Notes: a model not told the origin generated them from the letters alone. A stretch of 64,000 nt of DNA from Pectobacterium peruviense (GCF_002847345.1 NZ_LXFV01000059.1:43473-107472); one strand, 5' to 3'. Positions 27,885-39,287 are shown, numbered from the stretch's first letter. Program-made: numbers and translations.

Positions 27885-27916
27885 AAAGCCGCCTACTACA
27901 GGCGGCTTTTGTTTTT
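27885..27916 (+). terminator. Rho-independent terminator of the small-protein gene
   Basis: AAAGCCGCC pairs with GGCGGCTTT around the loop TACTACA, followed by TTTTGTTTTT. It is a textbook terminator 20 bp after the 32-codon gene. Confidence 0.93.
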
Positions 27917-28132
27917 ATCCTATTCCCACATTACCTTCATTCCCCTTCCTTTTTTGTCTACTCGCACATCACAGATTTGTGCAGCACGCCGCATGCCTGA
28001 GCATTCTCTTTTAAAAACAGCCCAATACATTTTCCTCTCACGGCAAAATCATCATTAACAGGCTATGCTTTTCTGTAGCGGTACTTGCTTCGCGTCCCCG
28101 ACGTCTGCGCTAAAAGATATAAGGACATGACT

Positions 28133-29551
28133 ATGAGTAAAGTTAAGCAACAGGATATTGACCGTCTGATCGAGCTGGTCGGCGGACGTGAGAACATCGC
28201 GGCTGTCACGCACTGCATCACTCGCCTTCGCTTCGTCTTACACGATGCTTCCAAGGCACATCCCAAAAATATCGAAGAAATGCGCATGGTGAAAGGCTGC
28301 TTCACGAATGCCGGACAATTTCAGGTCGTGATCGGCACTAACGTAGATGAGTATTACAAAGCGCTGCTCGCTACCACGGGAAAAGGAGAAATTAATAAGG
28401 AAGAAGCCAAAGTCGCCGCCCGCCAGAATATGAGCTGGTTTGAGCGCAGTATTTCACACTTTGCCGAGATCTTTTTCCCGCTACTTCCCGCGCTCATCAG
28501 CGGGGGCTTGATCCTTGGGGCGCGTAACGTTATCGGCGACATCCCGATGCGCGACGGACAAACGCTGGTACAGCTCTACCCTACCTGGCAAACCGTCTAT
28601 GATTTCCTCTGGTTACTGGGCGAAGCCATCTTCTTCTACCTCCCCGTAGCCGTCTGCTGGTCAACCGTACGCAAAATGGGCGGCACACCGATTCTCGGCA
28701 TCGTTCTGGGCATCACGCTAGTGTCACCACAGTTAATGAACGCCTATCTCATCGGTCAACAAACGCCCGAAGTGTGGAATTTTGGCTGGTTCACCATAGA
28801 GAAGATAGGCTATCAAGCGCAGGTCATCCCTTCCGTATTAGCTGGGATGGCGCTAGCGTTAATCGAAATACGGCTGAAAAAAATCGTGCCGGATTACCTC
28901 TATCTGGTGGTCGTGCCCGTAACATCGCTCATTCTGGCCGTTTTCCTGGCACACACGTTGATTGGTCCGTTTGGTCGTATGATTGGCGATGGCGTCGCCT
29001 GGGCCGTTAAGGCGGTGATGACAGGTAGCTTCGCCCCGGTTGGTGCCGCGCTGTTTGGGTTCTTGTATGCGCCGCTGGTCATCACGGGCGTGCACCAAAC
29101 GACATTAGCGATTGATATGCAGATGATTCAGAGTATGGGCGGCACGCCAGTCTGGCCACTCATCGCACTGTCCAACATTGCGCAGGCGGCTGCCGTCGTC
29201 GGGGTGATTATCGTCAGCCGGAAAGCCAACGAACGCGAAATCTCTGTTCCTGCTGCGATTTCCGCTTTTCTTGGCGTAACCGAGCCGGCCATGTACGGTA
29301 TTAACCTGAAATACCGCTTTCCGATGCTGTGCGCCATGATCGGCTCCGCCGCCGCTGCGCTCATTTGCGGCCTGTATGGCGTAACGGCAAACGGCATTGG
29401 CGTAGGGGGATTACCGGGCATCCTCTCCATCAAGCCACAGTTTTGGGGGATCTTTGCGCTCGCGATGCTGGTTGCCGCCGTCATTCCGATTCTGCTGACC
29501 GTGCTGGTCTATAAGCGCAAAAGTCGCAATGGCACGCTAGATCCCGCATAA
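28133..29551 (+). CDS. treB: PTS trehalose-specific EIIBC component
   Basis: TreB imports trehalose and phosphorylates it to trehalose 6-phosphate at the inner membrane. The 472-residue protein has an EIIB domain (residues 1-90) with phospho-Cys28 in THCITRLRF, then an EIIC domain with about ten hydrophobic spans, including GGLILGARNVIGD and the glucose-family GVTEPAMYGINLKYRFP. It lacks an EIIA domain and should use the shared EIIA-Glc. The ATG at 28133 is chosen because AAGG is eight bases upstream; the ATG at 28127 is too close. treC follows 65 bp downstream. No treR is in the window. Confidence 0.95.
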   Translation: MSKVKQQDIDRLIELVGGRENIAAVTHCITRLRFVLHDASKAHPKNIEEMRMVKGCFTNAGQFQVVIGTNVDEYYKALLATTGKGEINKEEAKVAARQNMSWFERSISHFAEIFFPLLPALISGGLILGARNVIGDIPMRDGQTLVQLYPTWQTVYDFLWLLGEAIFFYLPVAVCWSTVRKMGGTPILGIVLGITLVSPQLMNAYLIGQQTPEVWNFGWFTIEKIGYQAQVIPSVLAGMALALIEIRLKKIVPDYLYLVVVPVTSLILAVFLAHTLIGPFGRMIGDGVAWAVKAVMTGSFAPVGAALFGFLYAPLVITGVHQTTLAIDMQMIQSMGGTPVWPLIALSNIAQAAAVVGVIIVSRKANEREISVPAAISAFLGVTEPAMYGINLKYRFPMLCAMIGSAAAALICGLYGVTANGIGVGGLPGILSIKPQFWGIFALAMLVAAVIPILLTVLVYKRKSRNGTLDPA

Positions 29552-29616
29552 CCGCCCTAACATCTATTCAGCCGCGTCAGTTGAGCCGCGGCGATATCGC
29601 TGCAGGAGGATTTTTC

Positions 29617-31308
29617 ATGAGTACATCACTCCCCTGGTGGCAAAACGGCGTGATTTATCAAATCTATCCGAAGAGCTTTCAGGACAGTACCGGAAATGGC
29701 ATTGGCGACATCGCCGGTGTCACCGCCCGACTCGATTACCTGCAACAGCTGGGCGTCGATGCTATTTGGCTGACTCCGGTTTACCTTTCTCCTCAGGTTG
29801 ACAACGGCTATGACGTGGCCGACTACTGCGCTATCGATCCAACCTACGGCACGATGGCCGATATGGAAACGTTGATCGCCGAAGCACATCGACGTCGTAT
29901 TCGTATCGTCATGGATATGGTGTTCAACCATACCTCTACGCAGCACCACTGGTTCCAGAACGCTCAGGATCGCCGCAGCCCCTATCGTCATTTTTATATC
30001 TGGCGTGATGGTAATGACGGTGCACCGCCCAATAACTGGCGTTCAAAATTTGGCGGCCCGGCCTGGCGGTGGCACGCAGAAAGCAAACAATACTATCTGC
30101 ATCTGTTCGCCACCGAACAAGCCGATCTGAACTGGGAGCACCCGCGCGTACGGAATGAATTAAAGCAGGTCTGTGAATTTTGGGCGGATAAAGGCGTAGA
30201 CGGCATGCGGCTAGATGTGATCAATCTGGTCTCCAAGCAGCAGGATTTCCCATCAGACACACAAGGCGATGGACGCCGTTTTTATACCGATGGACCACTT
30301 ATTCACGATTACTTACAAGAGTTCAGTCAGGATGTTTTTCAACCGCGCAGCTTGATGACCGTCGGTGAGATGTCATCGACCTCACTGGAACATTGCCGCC
30401 GCTACGCCGCACTGGACGGCAGCGAACTCTCCATGACGTTCAATTTTCATCATCTGAAAGTCGATTATCCCAATGGGGAAAAATGGACGCTGGCGGAACC
30501 TGATTTTATCCAACTCAAGCAGATTTTTAACCACTGGCAGCAGGGTATGCATAACCACGCCTGGAATGCGCTGTTCTGGTGTAATCACGATCAGCCACGC
30601 ATCGTGTCGCGTTTTGGCGATGAAGGCGAATTCCGCGTGCAATCCGCCAAGATGCTGGCGATGGTGCTTCACGGTATGCAGGGCACGCCCTATATCTATC
30701 AGGGCGAAGAACTGGGTATGACCAATCCTGGCTATACGCAAATTGAACAATATCGCGATATTGAAAGCCTGAATCAATTTGCCGAACAACGCGATCGAGG
30801 TCAGGCAGATGAGCAAATCTTAGCGATCCTCGCCAGCAAATCGCGCGATAACGGCCGTACGCCGATGCAATGGGATGACAGCGATCATGCTGGATTTACG
30901 ACTGGCACACCGTGGATAACCCCATGCCAGAACTTTCCTCACATCAACGCAGAGCAGTCGCTGGCAGATAAAGAGTCCGTCTTTTACACCTACCAGCAGC
31001 TTATCGCTATGCGTAAAGCGCTTCCGCTGCTAACGCACGGTGACTATCAGGATTTGCTGCCAGATCACCCTAACGTCTGGTGCTATCAGCGCACTTGGGA
31101 GGGGCAACGGCTTCTGGTTCTGGCAAACCTCAGCAAACAGCCCCTGCGCTGGCAGCCTCCGATGGAGACCCACGACCGCCGTTGGCGACTGTTATTTAGC
31201 AATTATTCTGATGCACAGCCGCAACCGGCAATACTGGAGTTGCGACCATTTGAAGCCATGTATTGGATACAGGGAATGCAGGAGAAAGAGGATAAGATCC
31301 AAGAATAG
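29617..31308 (+). CDS. treC: Trehalose-6-phosphate hydrolase (GH13)
   Basis: TreC splits trehalose 6-phosphate into glucose and glucose 6-phosphate in the cytoplasm. The 563-residue GH13 enzyme shows WWQNGVIYQIYPKSFQD at the start, the conserved MDMVFNHTS, the nucleophile Asp in GMRLDVINLV, the acid Glu in TVGEMSS and the NHDQPR motif. GCAGGAGG precedes the ATG at 29617; an upstream in-frame TTG is unlikely. It is the second gene of the tre operon. A perfect 11-bp hairpin follows at 31321. Confidence 0.95.
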   Translation: MSTSLPWWQNGVIYQIYPKSFQDSTGNGIGDIAGVTARLDYLQQLGVDAIWLTPVYLSPQVDNGYDVADYCAIDPTYGTMADMETLIAEAHRRRIRIVMDMVFNHTSTQHHWFQNAQDRRSPYRHFYIWRDGNDGAPPNNWRSKFGGPAWRWHAESKQYYLHLFATEQADLNWEHPRVRNELKQVCEFWADKGVDGMRLDVINLVSKQQDFPSDTQGDGRRFYTDGPLIHDYLQEFSQDVFQPRSLMTVGEMSSTSLEHCRRYAALDGSELSMTFNFHHLKVDYPNGEKWTLAEPDFIQLKQIFNHWQQGMHNHAWNALFWCNHDQPRIVSRFGDEGEFRVQSAKMLAMVLHGMQGTPYIYQGEELGMTNPGYTQIEQYRDIESLNQFAEQRDRGQADEQILAILASKSRDNGRTPMQWDDSDHAGFTTGTPWITPCQNFPHINAEQSLADKESVFYTYQQLIAMRKALPLLTHGDYQDLLPDHPNVWCYQRTWEGQRLLVLANLSKQPLRWQPPMETHDRRWRLLFSNYSDAQPQPAILELRPFEAMYWIQGMQEKEDKIQE

Positions 31309-31320
31309 GGAGTATAAGGA

Positions 31321-31346
31321 GATGTAGCGGGGTTACCCGCTACATC
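31321..31346. terminator. Hairpin after treC
   Basis: GATGTAGCGGG, loop GTTA, CCCGCTACATC: a perfect 11-bp stem 12 bp after treC. It lacks a T run, so it may stabilise the mRNA or act as a weak terminator. Confidence 0.5.
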
Positions 31347-31436
31347 GTCAAACATGTTAGATGAATTCTTTAGGAGTTCGCTCCGACCTTGCTCGCCGTT
31401 ACCAAGCGATGGTGACAGAGCAATGTGTCGCAGAAA

Positions 31437-31748
31437 CTAGCGCTTAGCCAGCAATAATCCCAGCACCAGACCGACCGTGGCGCCTATACCGATGCCGTGC
31501 CACGGTTTGTCATGCACATAAACATCAGCTTTATCCGCCACCTGCTTGGCACGCGCATAATAGCTGTCAGTCACGCCAAGGCGGGCTTTAACTTCCAGCA
31601 GCGCTTTTTCCGCCCCCTTCTTCAAATCAACATAAGCTTGGTCGGCCTGATCCCCCGTATAGCGCAGTACCTCATCCAGCGTTTCAGACAGAAGTTTTAA
31701 ATCATCATCGACACGAATTTCTTCAGGCTGTTTTTTTGTCGCCGCCAT
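31437..31748 (-). CDS. elaB: ElaB/YqjD-type membrane-anchored ribosome-binding protein
   Basis: This 103-residue DUF883 protein has a charged helical body (RVDDDLKLLSETLDEVL) and one C-terminal membrane span with the family ending KPWHGIGIGATVGLVLGLLLAKR. E. coli ElaB is a stress-induced, tail-anchored inner-membrane protein related to YqjD. It lies close to nuoN, as in E. coli. The ATG at 31748 aligns with the family start; the open frame continues upstream to 31778 without conserved sequence. Confidence 0.92.
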   Translation of the reverse strand: MAATKKQPEEIRVDDDLKLLSETLDEVLRYTGDQADQAYVDLKKGAEKALLEVKARLGVTDSYYARAKQVADKADVYVHDKPWHGIGIGATVGLVLGLLLAKR

Positions 31749-31875
31749 AAAGTGCTTCCTTCTGTTATGAAAAGTCATGAGTTATAAATCGTTACCTTCT
31801 TAACTATAGACAATTTTGCGCGACTTCTACGGTTTCAATAGACCAGATCATTCCTAAAACAGATTTTACTGGTAT

Positions 31876-31905
31876 AAAAAACGCCGTTGATTCTCATCAA
31901 CGGCG
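31876..31905 (-). terminator. Rho-independent terminator of the nuo operon
   Basis: On the minus strand CGCCGTTGAT, loop GAGA, ATCAACGGCG forms a perfect 10-bp stem followed by TTTTTT, 32 bp after the nuoN stop. Confidence 0.92.
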
Positions 31906-31936
31906 CTTCATTACTCAACCCGACTCTCGTCAGCGG

Positions 31937-33394
31937 TTACATCATTGGCTGCGCCAATTGCACCAGAGAGATAAGCGGCTGCGGGTACAGACCAAAGAAC
32001 AGCACAGCGATGGAAGAGATCAATACGACCACACCACCCGCGGTTAATGCCCAGTTGTTTGGCGTATCACGCTGCAACACCTGCGGTGCATTCAGGAACA
32101 AACTGACCATCACACGCAGATAGTAGTACAGGCCAATGGCGCTACCCAGAACAACCGCACCGGTCAACCACCACAGTTCAGCATTCACACCGACAGCCAA
32201 CACGTAGAACTTACCGAAGAAGCCCAGCGTCATAGGGATACCCGCCAGCGACAGCATCATTACCGTCATCACCGCAGACAGAATCGGCTTATGCCAGAAC
32301 AAACCACGGTAAGAGAACAGCGAATCAGCATCTGGACCACGATAAGGGCTAGACATCAGGCTAACCACACCGAACGCGCCCAGACTGCTGAACAGGTAAC
32401 CGACCAGATAAACGCCGACAGTTTCCAACGCTAGTTGATGACTCTGAACCGCAATCAGGGCAACCAACAAGTAACCCAGATGCGCGATAGAGGAGTAACC
32501 GAGAAGACGTTTGATATTAGTCTGCGATACCGCCATCACGTTACCGAACAGGATCGACGCGAATGCGATAACGCCCAGCACGATTCTGACGGATTCACTG
32601 TCAGCCACTGGCGCGTACAGGAACAAACGCATTACCGCACCGAAAACCGCAATCTTACCGGCCGTTGCCAGAAACGTAGACACTGGCGCAGGTGCACCCT
32701 GATACACATCAGGCGTCCACAACTGGAACGGAACCAGAGACAGTTTGAAGCCCAGACCAACAATCATCATCCCCAAACCTGCCAACAGCAGCGGCTCATG
32801 GATTTGATGATCGCTCAAGCTCTTACCGAGGCTGGCAAAGCTCATATCGCCGGATTCAGCATAAATCAGCGCCATCCCAAACAGCAGGAAGGAAGACGCC
32901 GCCGCCGACAGCAGCATGTATTTAATACTGGCTTCCAGCGAACGCTTCAGGCGGAAAGCATAGCCGACCAGACCAAACAGCGGCAGAGAAAGCAGTTCAA
33001 TCCCGATGAACAGCGAAGCCAGATGGTTAGCGCTCGACAGCAGGATCCCACCTAACGCAGCAATGAGAACCAACAGATAGAACTCATCACGGTTGTCTGG
33101 GTAGCCTTGCAGCCACGGATAAGCAAACGTGCTGGTTGCCAGGCTGGCAAGCAGAACCAGCCCGGTATAGAACATCGAGAAGCCATCAACACGCAGCAGC
33201 GGCGTCACGTCCGTTGGGCCAACCTTGCCGACAAAGTACAGTGACAGCAACGCAATATTCAGGCCGATAACCGTCATGGTTGCGTTGACAAAATGGTTGC
33301 GTCGCCACGCAATGCACAGCATCACAACCACTACCGTCAATCCGACGATCAACAGCGGCGATAGCGCAATTAGTTGTTGAAGAGTTATTGTCAT
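31937..33394 (-). CDS. nuoN: NADH-quinone oxidoreductase subunit N
   Basis: NuoN is an antiporter-like proton-pumping subunit in the membrane arm of complex I. The 485-residue protein has about 14 spans, with a conserved Lys in the broken-helix region ([21 protein letters not shown]) and another in [17 protein letters not shown]. It begins six bases after nuoM and is the last gene of the operon, followed by a terminator. Its length equals that of E. coli NuoN. Confidence 0.97.
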   Translation of the reverse strand: MTITLQQLIALSPLLIVGLTVVVVMLCIAWRRNHFVNATMTVIGLNIALLSLYFVGKVGPTDVTPLLRVDGFSMFYTGLVLLASLATSTFAYPWLQGYPDNRDEFYLLVLIAALGGILLSSANHLASLFIGIELLSLPLFGLVGYAFRLKRSLEASIKYMLLSAAASSFLLFGMALIYAESGDMSFASLGKSLSDHQIHEPLLLAGLGMMIVGLGFKLSLVPFQLWTPDVYQGAPAPVSTFLATAGKIAVFGAVMRLFLYAPVADSESVRIVLGVIAFASILFGNVMAVSQTNIKRLLGYSSIAHLGYLLVALIAVQSHQLALETVGVYLVGYLFSSLGAFGVVSLMSSPYRGPDADSLFSYRGLFWHKPILSAVMTVMMLSLAGIPMTLGFFGKFYVLAVGVNAELWWLTGAVVLGSAIGLYYYLRVMVSLFLNAPQVLQRDTPNNWALTAGGVVVLISSIAVLFFGLYPQPLISLVQLAQPMM

Positions 33395-33400
33395 GGCGAA

Positions 33401-34936
33401 TTACGGCCTTGTTGTTGAAATAATTGAATCTGGAGCAGACGACATAAACCACTGCTGGATATTTGACATCGCGGCACTGGAGGTATCCAGAATCGGTTGC
33501 GGGTAAACCCCTAACAACACCAGTAATACCACCAACAGCATCACGATAGACAATTCGCGGAGCGACATACTCTTCAGTGGTTCATCAGATTTAGGCGTAC
33601 CGTAATAAGCACGCTGGATCATGATCAGTGAGTAGACCGACGCAAATACCAGACCGAAGGTTGAGATCACCGTAATGACTGGCACAACCTGATAGCTGCC
33701 GAACAGAATCATGAATTCGCCGACAAAGTTACCCGTACCCGGCATACCCAAGGTCGCCACAGCAAAGAACAGAGACAGTGCAGGCAGGAATTTCAGACGA
33801 GACCACAGACCGCCCATTTCACGCATGTCACGGGTATGCAGACGTTCGTACAGTTGGCCACACAGAATAAACAGACCGGCAGCAGACAAGCCGTGCGCAA
33901 TCATCTGAATCACTGCACCCTGATAAGCCAGTTGACTGCCAGAATAGATAGCAATCATCACGAAGCCCATGTGCGACACCGAGGTGTAAGCAATCAGGCG
34001 TTTGATATCCGTCTGTTTGAACGCCAGCCATGCGCCGTAGAAGATACCAATCACACCCAACCACATAGCGATCGGTGCAAAGGCATGAGAGGCATTCGGG
34101 AACAGCGGCAGGCTGAAACGCAGCAGACCATAGGCCGCCGTTTTCAGCAAGATACCCGCCAGGTCAACAGAACCCGCTGTCGGAGCCTGACTGTGTGCAT
34201 CCGGCAACCAACCGTGCAACGGCACGACCGGCATTTTTACAGCAAACGCGATGAAGAAGCCCAGCATCAGCAGATATTCAACGCCATACGACATCGGCGT
34301 CTTCAGCAGGTCTTCATAGTTGAACGTCCAAACGCCAGTGGCATTGTGATGCACAAAGACCAGCGCCAGAATCGCGATCAACATGATCAAGCCGCTCGAC
34401 TGGGTATAAATGAAGAACTTGGTCGCCGCCGTAATTCTGGTTTTACCGTCAGAGCCTTTATGCCCCCACAGCGCAATCAGGAAGTACATCGGCACCAGCA
34501 TCATTTCCCAGAAGAAGAAGAACAGGAACATGTCGATGGCAAGGAATACGCCAATAACGCCGCCCAGAATCCACAGCAGGTTCAGGTGGAAGAAACCCTG
34601 ATAGCGCTGAATTTCATTCCAGGAACAGAGGATTGCCAACACACCCAGCAAGCCAGTCAGCACCACCATCAGCAGCGACAGGCCGTCCAGCGCAAGATGA
34701 ATACCGATACCGAAGCGCGGGATCCACGGCACATAAAACTCGGATTGCCATTGTGGTACGCCTGTCGGCGCCGTCAGTGAGTAACCGCCTTGCAACCACA
34801 GTTGCAGAGACAGTGCGAGTGTCAGCCCCATTGCAATCAACGCTATCCAGCGCGGTACTTTCGTACCAAAACGCTCTAACTGCCAGCACAGCAGACCGCC
34901 GATAAAGGGGAGAAGAATTAGCCAAGGTAGTAGCAT
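33401..34936 (-). CDS. nuoM: NADH-quinone oxidoreductase subunit M
   Basis: NuoM is a 511-residue antiporter-like subunit with about 14 spans. It carries the conserved Glu of WEMMLVPMYFLI, the Lys in FAVKMPVVPLHGWLPDAH and the Lys in TDIKRLIAYTSVSHMGFV, all on the proton path. It lies 100 bp after nuoL, the widest gap in the distal half of the operon, and six bases before nuoN. Confidence 0.97.
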   Translation of the reverse strand: MLLPWLILLPFIGGLLCWQLERFGTKVPRWIALIAMGLTLALSLQLWLQGGYSLTAPTGVPQWQSEFYVPWIPRFGIGIHLALDGLSLLMVVLTGLLGVLAILCSWNEIQRYQGFFHLNLLWILGGVIGVFLAIDMFLFFFFWEMMLVPMYFLIALWGHKGSDGKTRITAATKFFIYTQSSGLIMLIAILALVFVHHNATGVWTFNYEDLLKTPMSYGVEYLLMLGFFIAFAVKMPVVPLHGWLPDAHSQAPTAGSVDLAGILLKTAAYGLLRFSLPLFPNASHAFAPIAMWLGVIGIFYGAWLAFKQTDIKRLIAYTSVSHMGFVMIAIYSGSQLAYQGAVIQMIAHGLSAAGLFILCGQLYERLHTRDMREMGGLWSRLKFLPALSLFFAVATLGMPGTGNFVGEFMILFGSYQVVPVITVISTFGLVFASVYSLIMIQRAYYGTPKSDEPLKSMSLRELSIVMLLVVLLVLLGVYPQPILDTSSAAMSNIQQWFMSSAPDSIISTTRP

Positions 34937-35036
34937 GGCGTTTTGTGTCCCTAAATTAAAGAAATCTGAAAACTTGCCGTGGCGGGCATCCCTGTCTGCG
35001 GAATGCCCTACCTTTTATACGTTACCGGATACTGCC

Positions 35037-36887
35037 TTACACCAGCAGTAACAAGCCCAGCACCAGTACGGCACCAAAGCCCATAGAAGCAACGTACCAG
35101 CGCAACTGACCATTCGCACTGAGCGCCAGTCCACGATTACCCCAGCGGGTAACGGTAGCCGGAAGGGTCATCAATGCATTTAACGGATCACGCTGCAACA
35201 GCTTCGCGATAGCCAGATACGGTTTAACAAAGACATGGTCGTACAACCAGTCGAAGCCCCACGCGTGGAACCACCAGGTCGAGAAGAAACGACCTGGGGC
35301 ACTCTTCGCGATGCTATTCACGGCCTGACGTTTACCCAGCCACAGCACAGCGGCAAGCAGAATACCGGCAATCGCTACCACGCCAGAAGTAATTTCCAGC
35401 GTCATCAACTGGCCGTGTTCAAGCTCAGTCGTCGCCGGTAATACACCGTGCAACGGCGGAACAATCATCGCACCAATAAAGGTGGACAGAATCATCAGCA
35501 CAACCAGCGGTAAGTGGTGAGAAATGCCTTTTCCTGCATGCGCCTTAATTTTCTCTTCACCGTGGAACACGATGAAAATCATACGGAACGTATACAGCGA
35601 GGTCATGAAGGCACCAGCCAATCCAGCCACCATCAGATTGATGTGACCATTTGCCCATGCGCCAGCCAGAATCTCGTCTTTACTGAAGAAACCTGCGGTA
35701 ACCAGCGGCAATGCAGATAGCGCCGCCCCCCCGACCAGGAAGCAGACATAAACCAGCGGAATCGTTTTACGCAGGCCGCCCATCTTGAAGATGTTCTGCT
35801 CATGGTGGCAGGCCAAAATCACCGAACCAGAAGAGAGGAACAGCAGCGCTTTAAAGAATGCGTGCGTCATAAGGTGGAAAATCGCGGCATCCCATGCCTG
35901 AACGCCCAGCGCCAGGAACATGTAACCAATCTGGCTCATCGTAGAATAGGCCAGCACGCGTTTGATGTCGGTTTGCACCAGAGCGGCAAAACCCGCCAGC
36001 ACCAGCGTTACAGCGCCGACAATGCCCACCAGATGCAGAACATCCGGCGCCATCAGGAACAGGCCGTTGGTACGCGCAATCAGGTAAACACCTGCGGTAA
36101 CCATCGTCGCGGCATGGATCAATGCAGATACTGGCGTTGGGCCAGCCATCGCATCTGCCAGCCAGGTTTGCAGCGGCAGCTGTGCTGATTTACCAACCGC
36201 ACCACCCAGCAACATCAACGTAGCCCAGGTGATTTCTGGCGAACCTTCAGCTAATTTCTGCGGTGCCAAGACCATCAGTTCGCGGAAGTTGAGCGTGCCC
36301 AATTCTTTGTAAAGGATGAACAGAGCAAAGGCCAGAAAGACGTCACCCACACGCGTAACAATGAAGGCCTTCATCGCTGCCGCGCCGTTTTTCGGATTGG
36401 TGTAGTAGAAACCGATCAGCAGATAACTGCACAGTCCTACCCCTTCCCAACCGAGGTACATCAGCAACAGGTTATCAGCCAGTACCAGAACGACCATACT
36501 CGCGATAAACAGGTTGGTGTAAGCGAAGAAGCGAGAATATCCCTCTTCCCCACGCATATACCAAGAGGCAAACAGGTGGATAAAGAAACCGACACCGATC
36601 ACCACGGACAGCATCGTCACAGAAAGACCGTCGAGCATCAGCGTTACGCTAATGTCGAAATTACCAACGGTCATCCATGTCCACAAATGCTGATTAAAGA
36701 AGGTGACACCGCCGCTGTGCTGCTGGCCCATAAAATCGACCACAACCCAAGCGGTAACCAGCGCAGCCAGACCAATCGAGCCAACACCGACAGTCGCTGA
36801 CGTATTTTCTGACCAGCGACCACGGGAAAATGCCAGCAACAGAAAGCCGAGCAGCGGGAAGAGTATTGTTAAATAGAGTAAGTTCAT
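35037..36887 (-). CDS. nuoL: NADH-quinone oxidoreductase subunit L
   Basis: NuoL is the distal antiporter-like subunit with a long lateral helix. The 616-residue protein shows [16 protein letters not shown], the Lys of [16 protein letters not shown] and [18 protein letters not shown]. The C-terminal part, beyond about residue 500, is the lateral helix and last span. It overlaps nuoK by four bases (ATGA). Confidence 0.97.
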
Positions 36888-37186
36888 CCGCGCATCTCAC
36901 TGACTGTATCAATATTCAGGGTCTGACGACGACGATACATCTGTAGCAACAATGCCAGACCAATACTGGCCTCGGCTGCTGCCAGTGTAATCGCCAGAAT
37001 GTACATCACCTGACCATCTGGCTGCTGCCAGTAGCTACCCGCGACGACAAAAGCCAGCGCAGCAGCGTTGATCATAATCTCCAGACTGATCAACATAAAC
37101 AGCAGGTTACGACGAATCAACAGACCAGTCAGCCCCAGAACAAACAGAATAGCGGCTAAAATCAACCCGTGTTGTAACGGAATCAT
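36884..37186 (-). CDS. nuoK: NADH-quinone oxidoreductase subunit K
   Basis: NuoK is a 100-residue membrane subunit of three spans with two buried glutamates, in [11 protein letters not shown] and [12 protein letters not shown], that belong to the proton path near the quinone site. It overlaps both nuoJ and nuoL by four bases, indicating coupled translation. Confidence 0.97.
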
Positions 37187-37743
37187 GCGCGTTCCCCCGT
37201 TATTTTTTTCTCAACGTCCTGGTTCGCGCTTTCTTTATTGACAACGTCACCACGTTTATCTTCACGACCAATGTGGAAAGCGACAACCAATCCCGCCAGC
37301 AGCAGCATTGACGCCAATTCAACTGCCAGAACATAAGGCCCAAACAGGCTGATACCCACCACTTTCGCCTCAACAGGCGTGCCAGTGATGCCCTGATCTT
37401 TCAGGCTAAGGATGGCGTTGACCACAATCACCAGTAACGCCAGTGAGAGAATACTTGGACCAATCCAGACGCTGGGTTTCAGCCAATTCCGCTCTTGTTC
37501 TTCGACAGAAGAGCCGAGGTTGAGCATCATGACCACGAACACGAACAGCACCATGATGGCACCCGCATACACGATGATGCTCAGCGCGCCGGCAAAATTA
37601 GCCCCCAGCGAGAAAAAGACGCCCGCAATCGCCATGAGCGAGGTGACCATATACAACAATGCATGCACAGGATTGGTATGCGTAATGACGCGCAGTGTCG
37701 CCAATATCGCAATCAAACCTGTGGTATAAAAAGCGAATTCCAT
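37183..37743 (-). CDS. nuoJ: NADH-quinone oxidoreductase subunit J
   Basis: NuoJ is a 186-residue membrane subunit with five spans. The third contains the flexible segment [18 protein letters not shown], central to coupling. The C-terminal tail is polar and charged ([18 protein letters not shown]). It starts nine bases after nuoI and overlaps nuoK by four. Confidence 0.96.
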
Positions 37744-37752
37744 GCTAGCTCC

Positions 37753-38295
37753 TTAGGGCAACAGGCCTTTGACATCAATAGGTTTGGCTTCATTTTCAGC
37801 TTCGCCTTTGTCTTTCCCATCGATTGCCATACCAGCCATCCGGTAGAAATTGTATTCCGGATATTTACCCGGCCCCGATATCAGCAGATCTTCTTTCTCG
37901 TACACCAGATCCTGACGTTTGTACTCGCCCATCTCGAAATCCGGCGTCAGCTGGATAGCTGTTGTCGGACACGCTTCTTCACAGAAGCCACAGAAAATGC
38001 AGCGCGAGAAGTTGACGCGGAAGAACTCGGGATACCAGCGACCATCTTTGGTTTCCGCTTTCTGCAATGAGATACAGCCGACCGGACAAGCCACCGCACA
38101 CAGGTTGCAAGCAACACAACGCTCTTCACCATCAGGATCGCGCGTCAGTACGATACGACCACGATAACGTGGTGGTGGATTCACCGGCTCTTCTGGGTAC
38201 ATCCTGGTTTCGCGCTTCTTAAAAGCATTCGATCCCACCATACAGATACTGCGTATCTGGGTGCCGAAACCAACCACTAACTCTTTCAATGTCAT
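37753..38295 (-). CDS. nuoI: NADH-quinone oxidoreductase subunit I (two [4Fe-4S])
   Basis: NuoI is a 180-residue peripheral subunit carrying clusters N6a and N6b. The two ferredoxin motifs are [15 protein letters not shown] and [15 protein letters not shown]. It transfers electrons from NuoG towards NuoB. The N-terminal amphipathic helix anchors it next to NuoH, encoded 17 bp upstream. Confidence 0.97.
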   Translation of the reverse strand: MTLKELVVGFGTQIRSICMVGSNAFKKRETRMYPEEPVNPPPRYRGRIVLTRDPDGEERCVACNLCAVACPVGCISLQKAETKDGRWYPEFFRVNFSRCIFCGFCEEACPTTAIQLTPDFEMGEYKRQDLVYEKEDLLISGPGKYPEYNFYRMAGMAIDGKDKGEAENEAKPIDVKGLLP

Positions 38296-38312
38296 GGTTT
38301 ATTCACCCCTTC

Positions 38313-39287
38313 TTAAGCGTTGTACAAAATGACGGCGGCGGTCGCCAGCAGATTCAAAAGCGTTATCGGCAGACAGACTTTCCAACCGAAAGCCATCACC
38401 TGGTCATAACGTGGACGGGGTAACGAAGCACGAATCAGGATGAACATCATCATGAAAAAGCCAGTTTTCAGCGCAAACCAGACAAACGGTGGCAAGAACG
38501 GACCATGCCAGCCACCGAAGAATAAGGTCACCATCAGCGCAGAAACGGTAACAATCCCGATATATTCGCCCACGAAAAACAGACCGAACTTCATGCCGGA
38601 ATATTCAATGTGGTAACCATCGGCCAGTTCCTGTTCAGCTTCAGGTTGGTCAAACGGGTGACGGTGACATACCGCCACGCCTGCGATGGCAAACGTGATA
38701 AAGCCGAAGAACTGCGGAATAACGTTCCACAAATGTTCCTGAGAATCGACGATGTCACGCATGTTGAACGAGCCCGCTTGTGCGACAACGCCCATCAGCG
38801 ACAGGCCGATGAAGACTTCGTAGCTCACGGTCTGAGCGGAAGCACGTACCGCTCCCAGCAACGAGTATTTGTTGTTACTCGCCCAACCAGCAAACAGCAC
38901 TGCGTAAACGGCCAAACCCGCCATCATCAGGAAGAACAGGATACCGATGTTCAGATCGGCGACACCCCAGGTTGGCGTGATCGGCACAATCGCAAAGGCA
39001 ATCAGCATTGATGTAAACGCGATCATCGGTGCCAACGTGAAGATCACCTTATCGGTAAAGTTCGGCACCCAGTCTTCTTTGAAAAACATTTTGATCATGT
39101 CAGCGACAAGCTGTAATGAACCGCCCCAACCTACCCGGTTCGGTCCATAACGTCCCTGGAAGAGGCCAAGCAGTCGACGTTCACCCATACTCATGAATGC
39201 GCCACAGGTCACCACAACCAGCAGAATCACGATCGCTTTTCCGACGGTGATCAGAATCTCGATTAATTCCGGCGTTAACCAACTCAT
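38313..39287 (-). CDS. nuoH: NADH-quinone oxidoreductase subunit H
   Basis: NuoH is the 324-residue membrane subunit forming much of the quinone chamber, with about eight spans. Characteristic segments are [19 protein letters not shown] and [19 protein letters not shown], which hold conserved charged residues of the entry channel. It overlaps nuoG by four bases. Confidence 0.97.
   Translation of the reverse strand: MSWLTPELIEILITVGKAIVILLVVVTCGAFMSMGERRLLGLFQGRYGPNRVGWGGSLQLVADMIKMFFKEDWVPNFTDKVIFTLAPMIAFTSMLIAFAIVPITPTWGVADLNIGILFFLMMAGLAVYAVLFAGWASNNKYSLLGAVRASAQTVSYEVFIGLSLMGVVAQAGSFNMRDIVDSQEHLWNVIPQFFGFITFAIAGVAVCHRHPFDQPEAEQELADGYHIEYSGMKFGLFFVGEYIGIVTVSALMVTLFFGGWHGPFLPPFVWFALKTGFFMMMFILIRASLPRPRYDQVMAFGWKVCLPITLLNLLATAAVILYNA

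Noticed and set aside
33836..34780. Long open frame of 314 codons on the plus strand
   Set aside because: It is fully antisense to nuoM, whose protein is strongly conserved; composition (many His, Gln, Arg) is that of a reverse-frame shadow.
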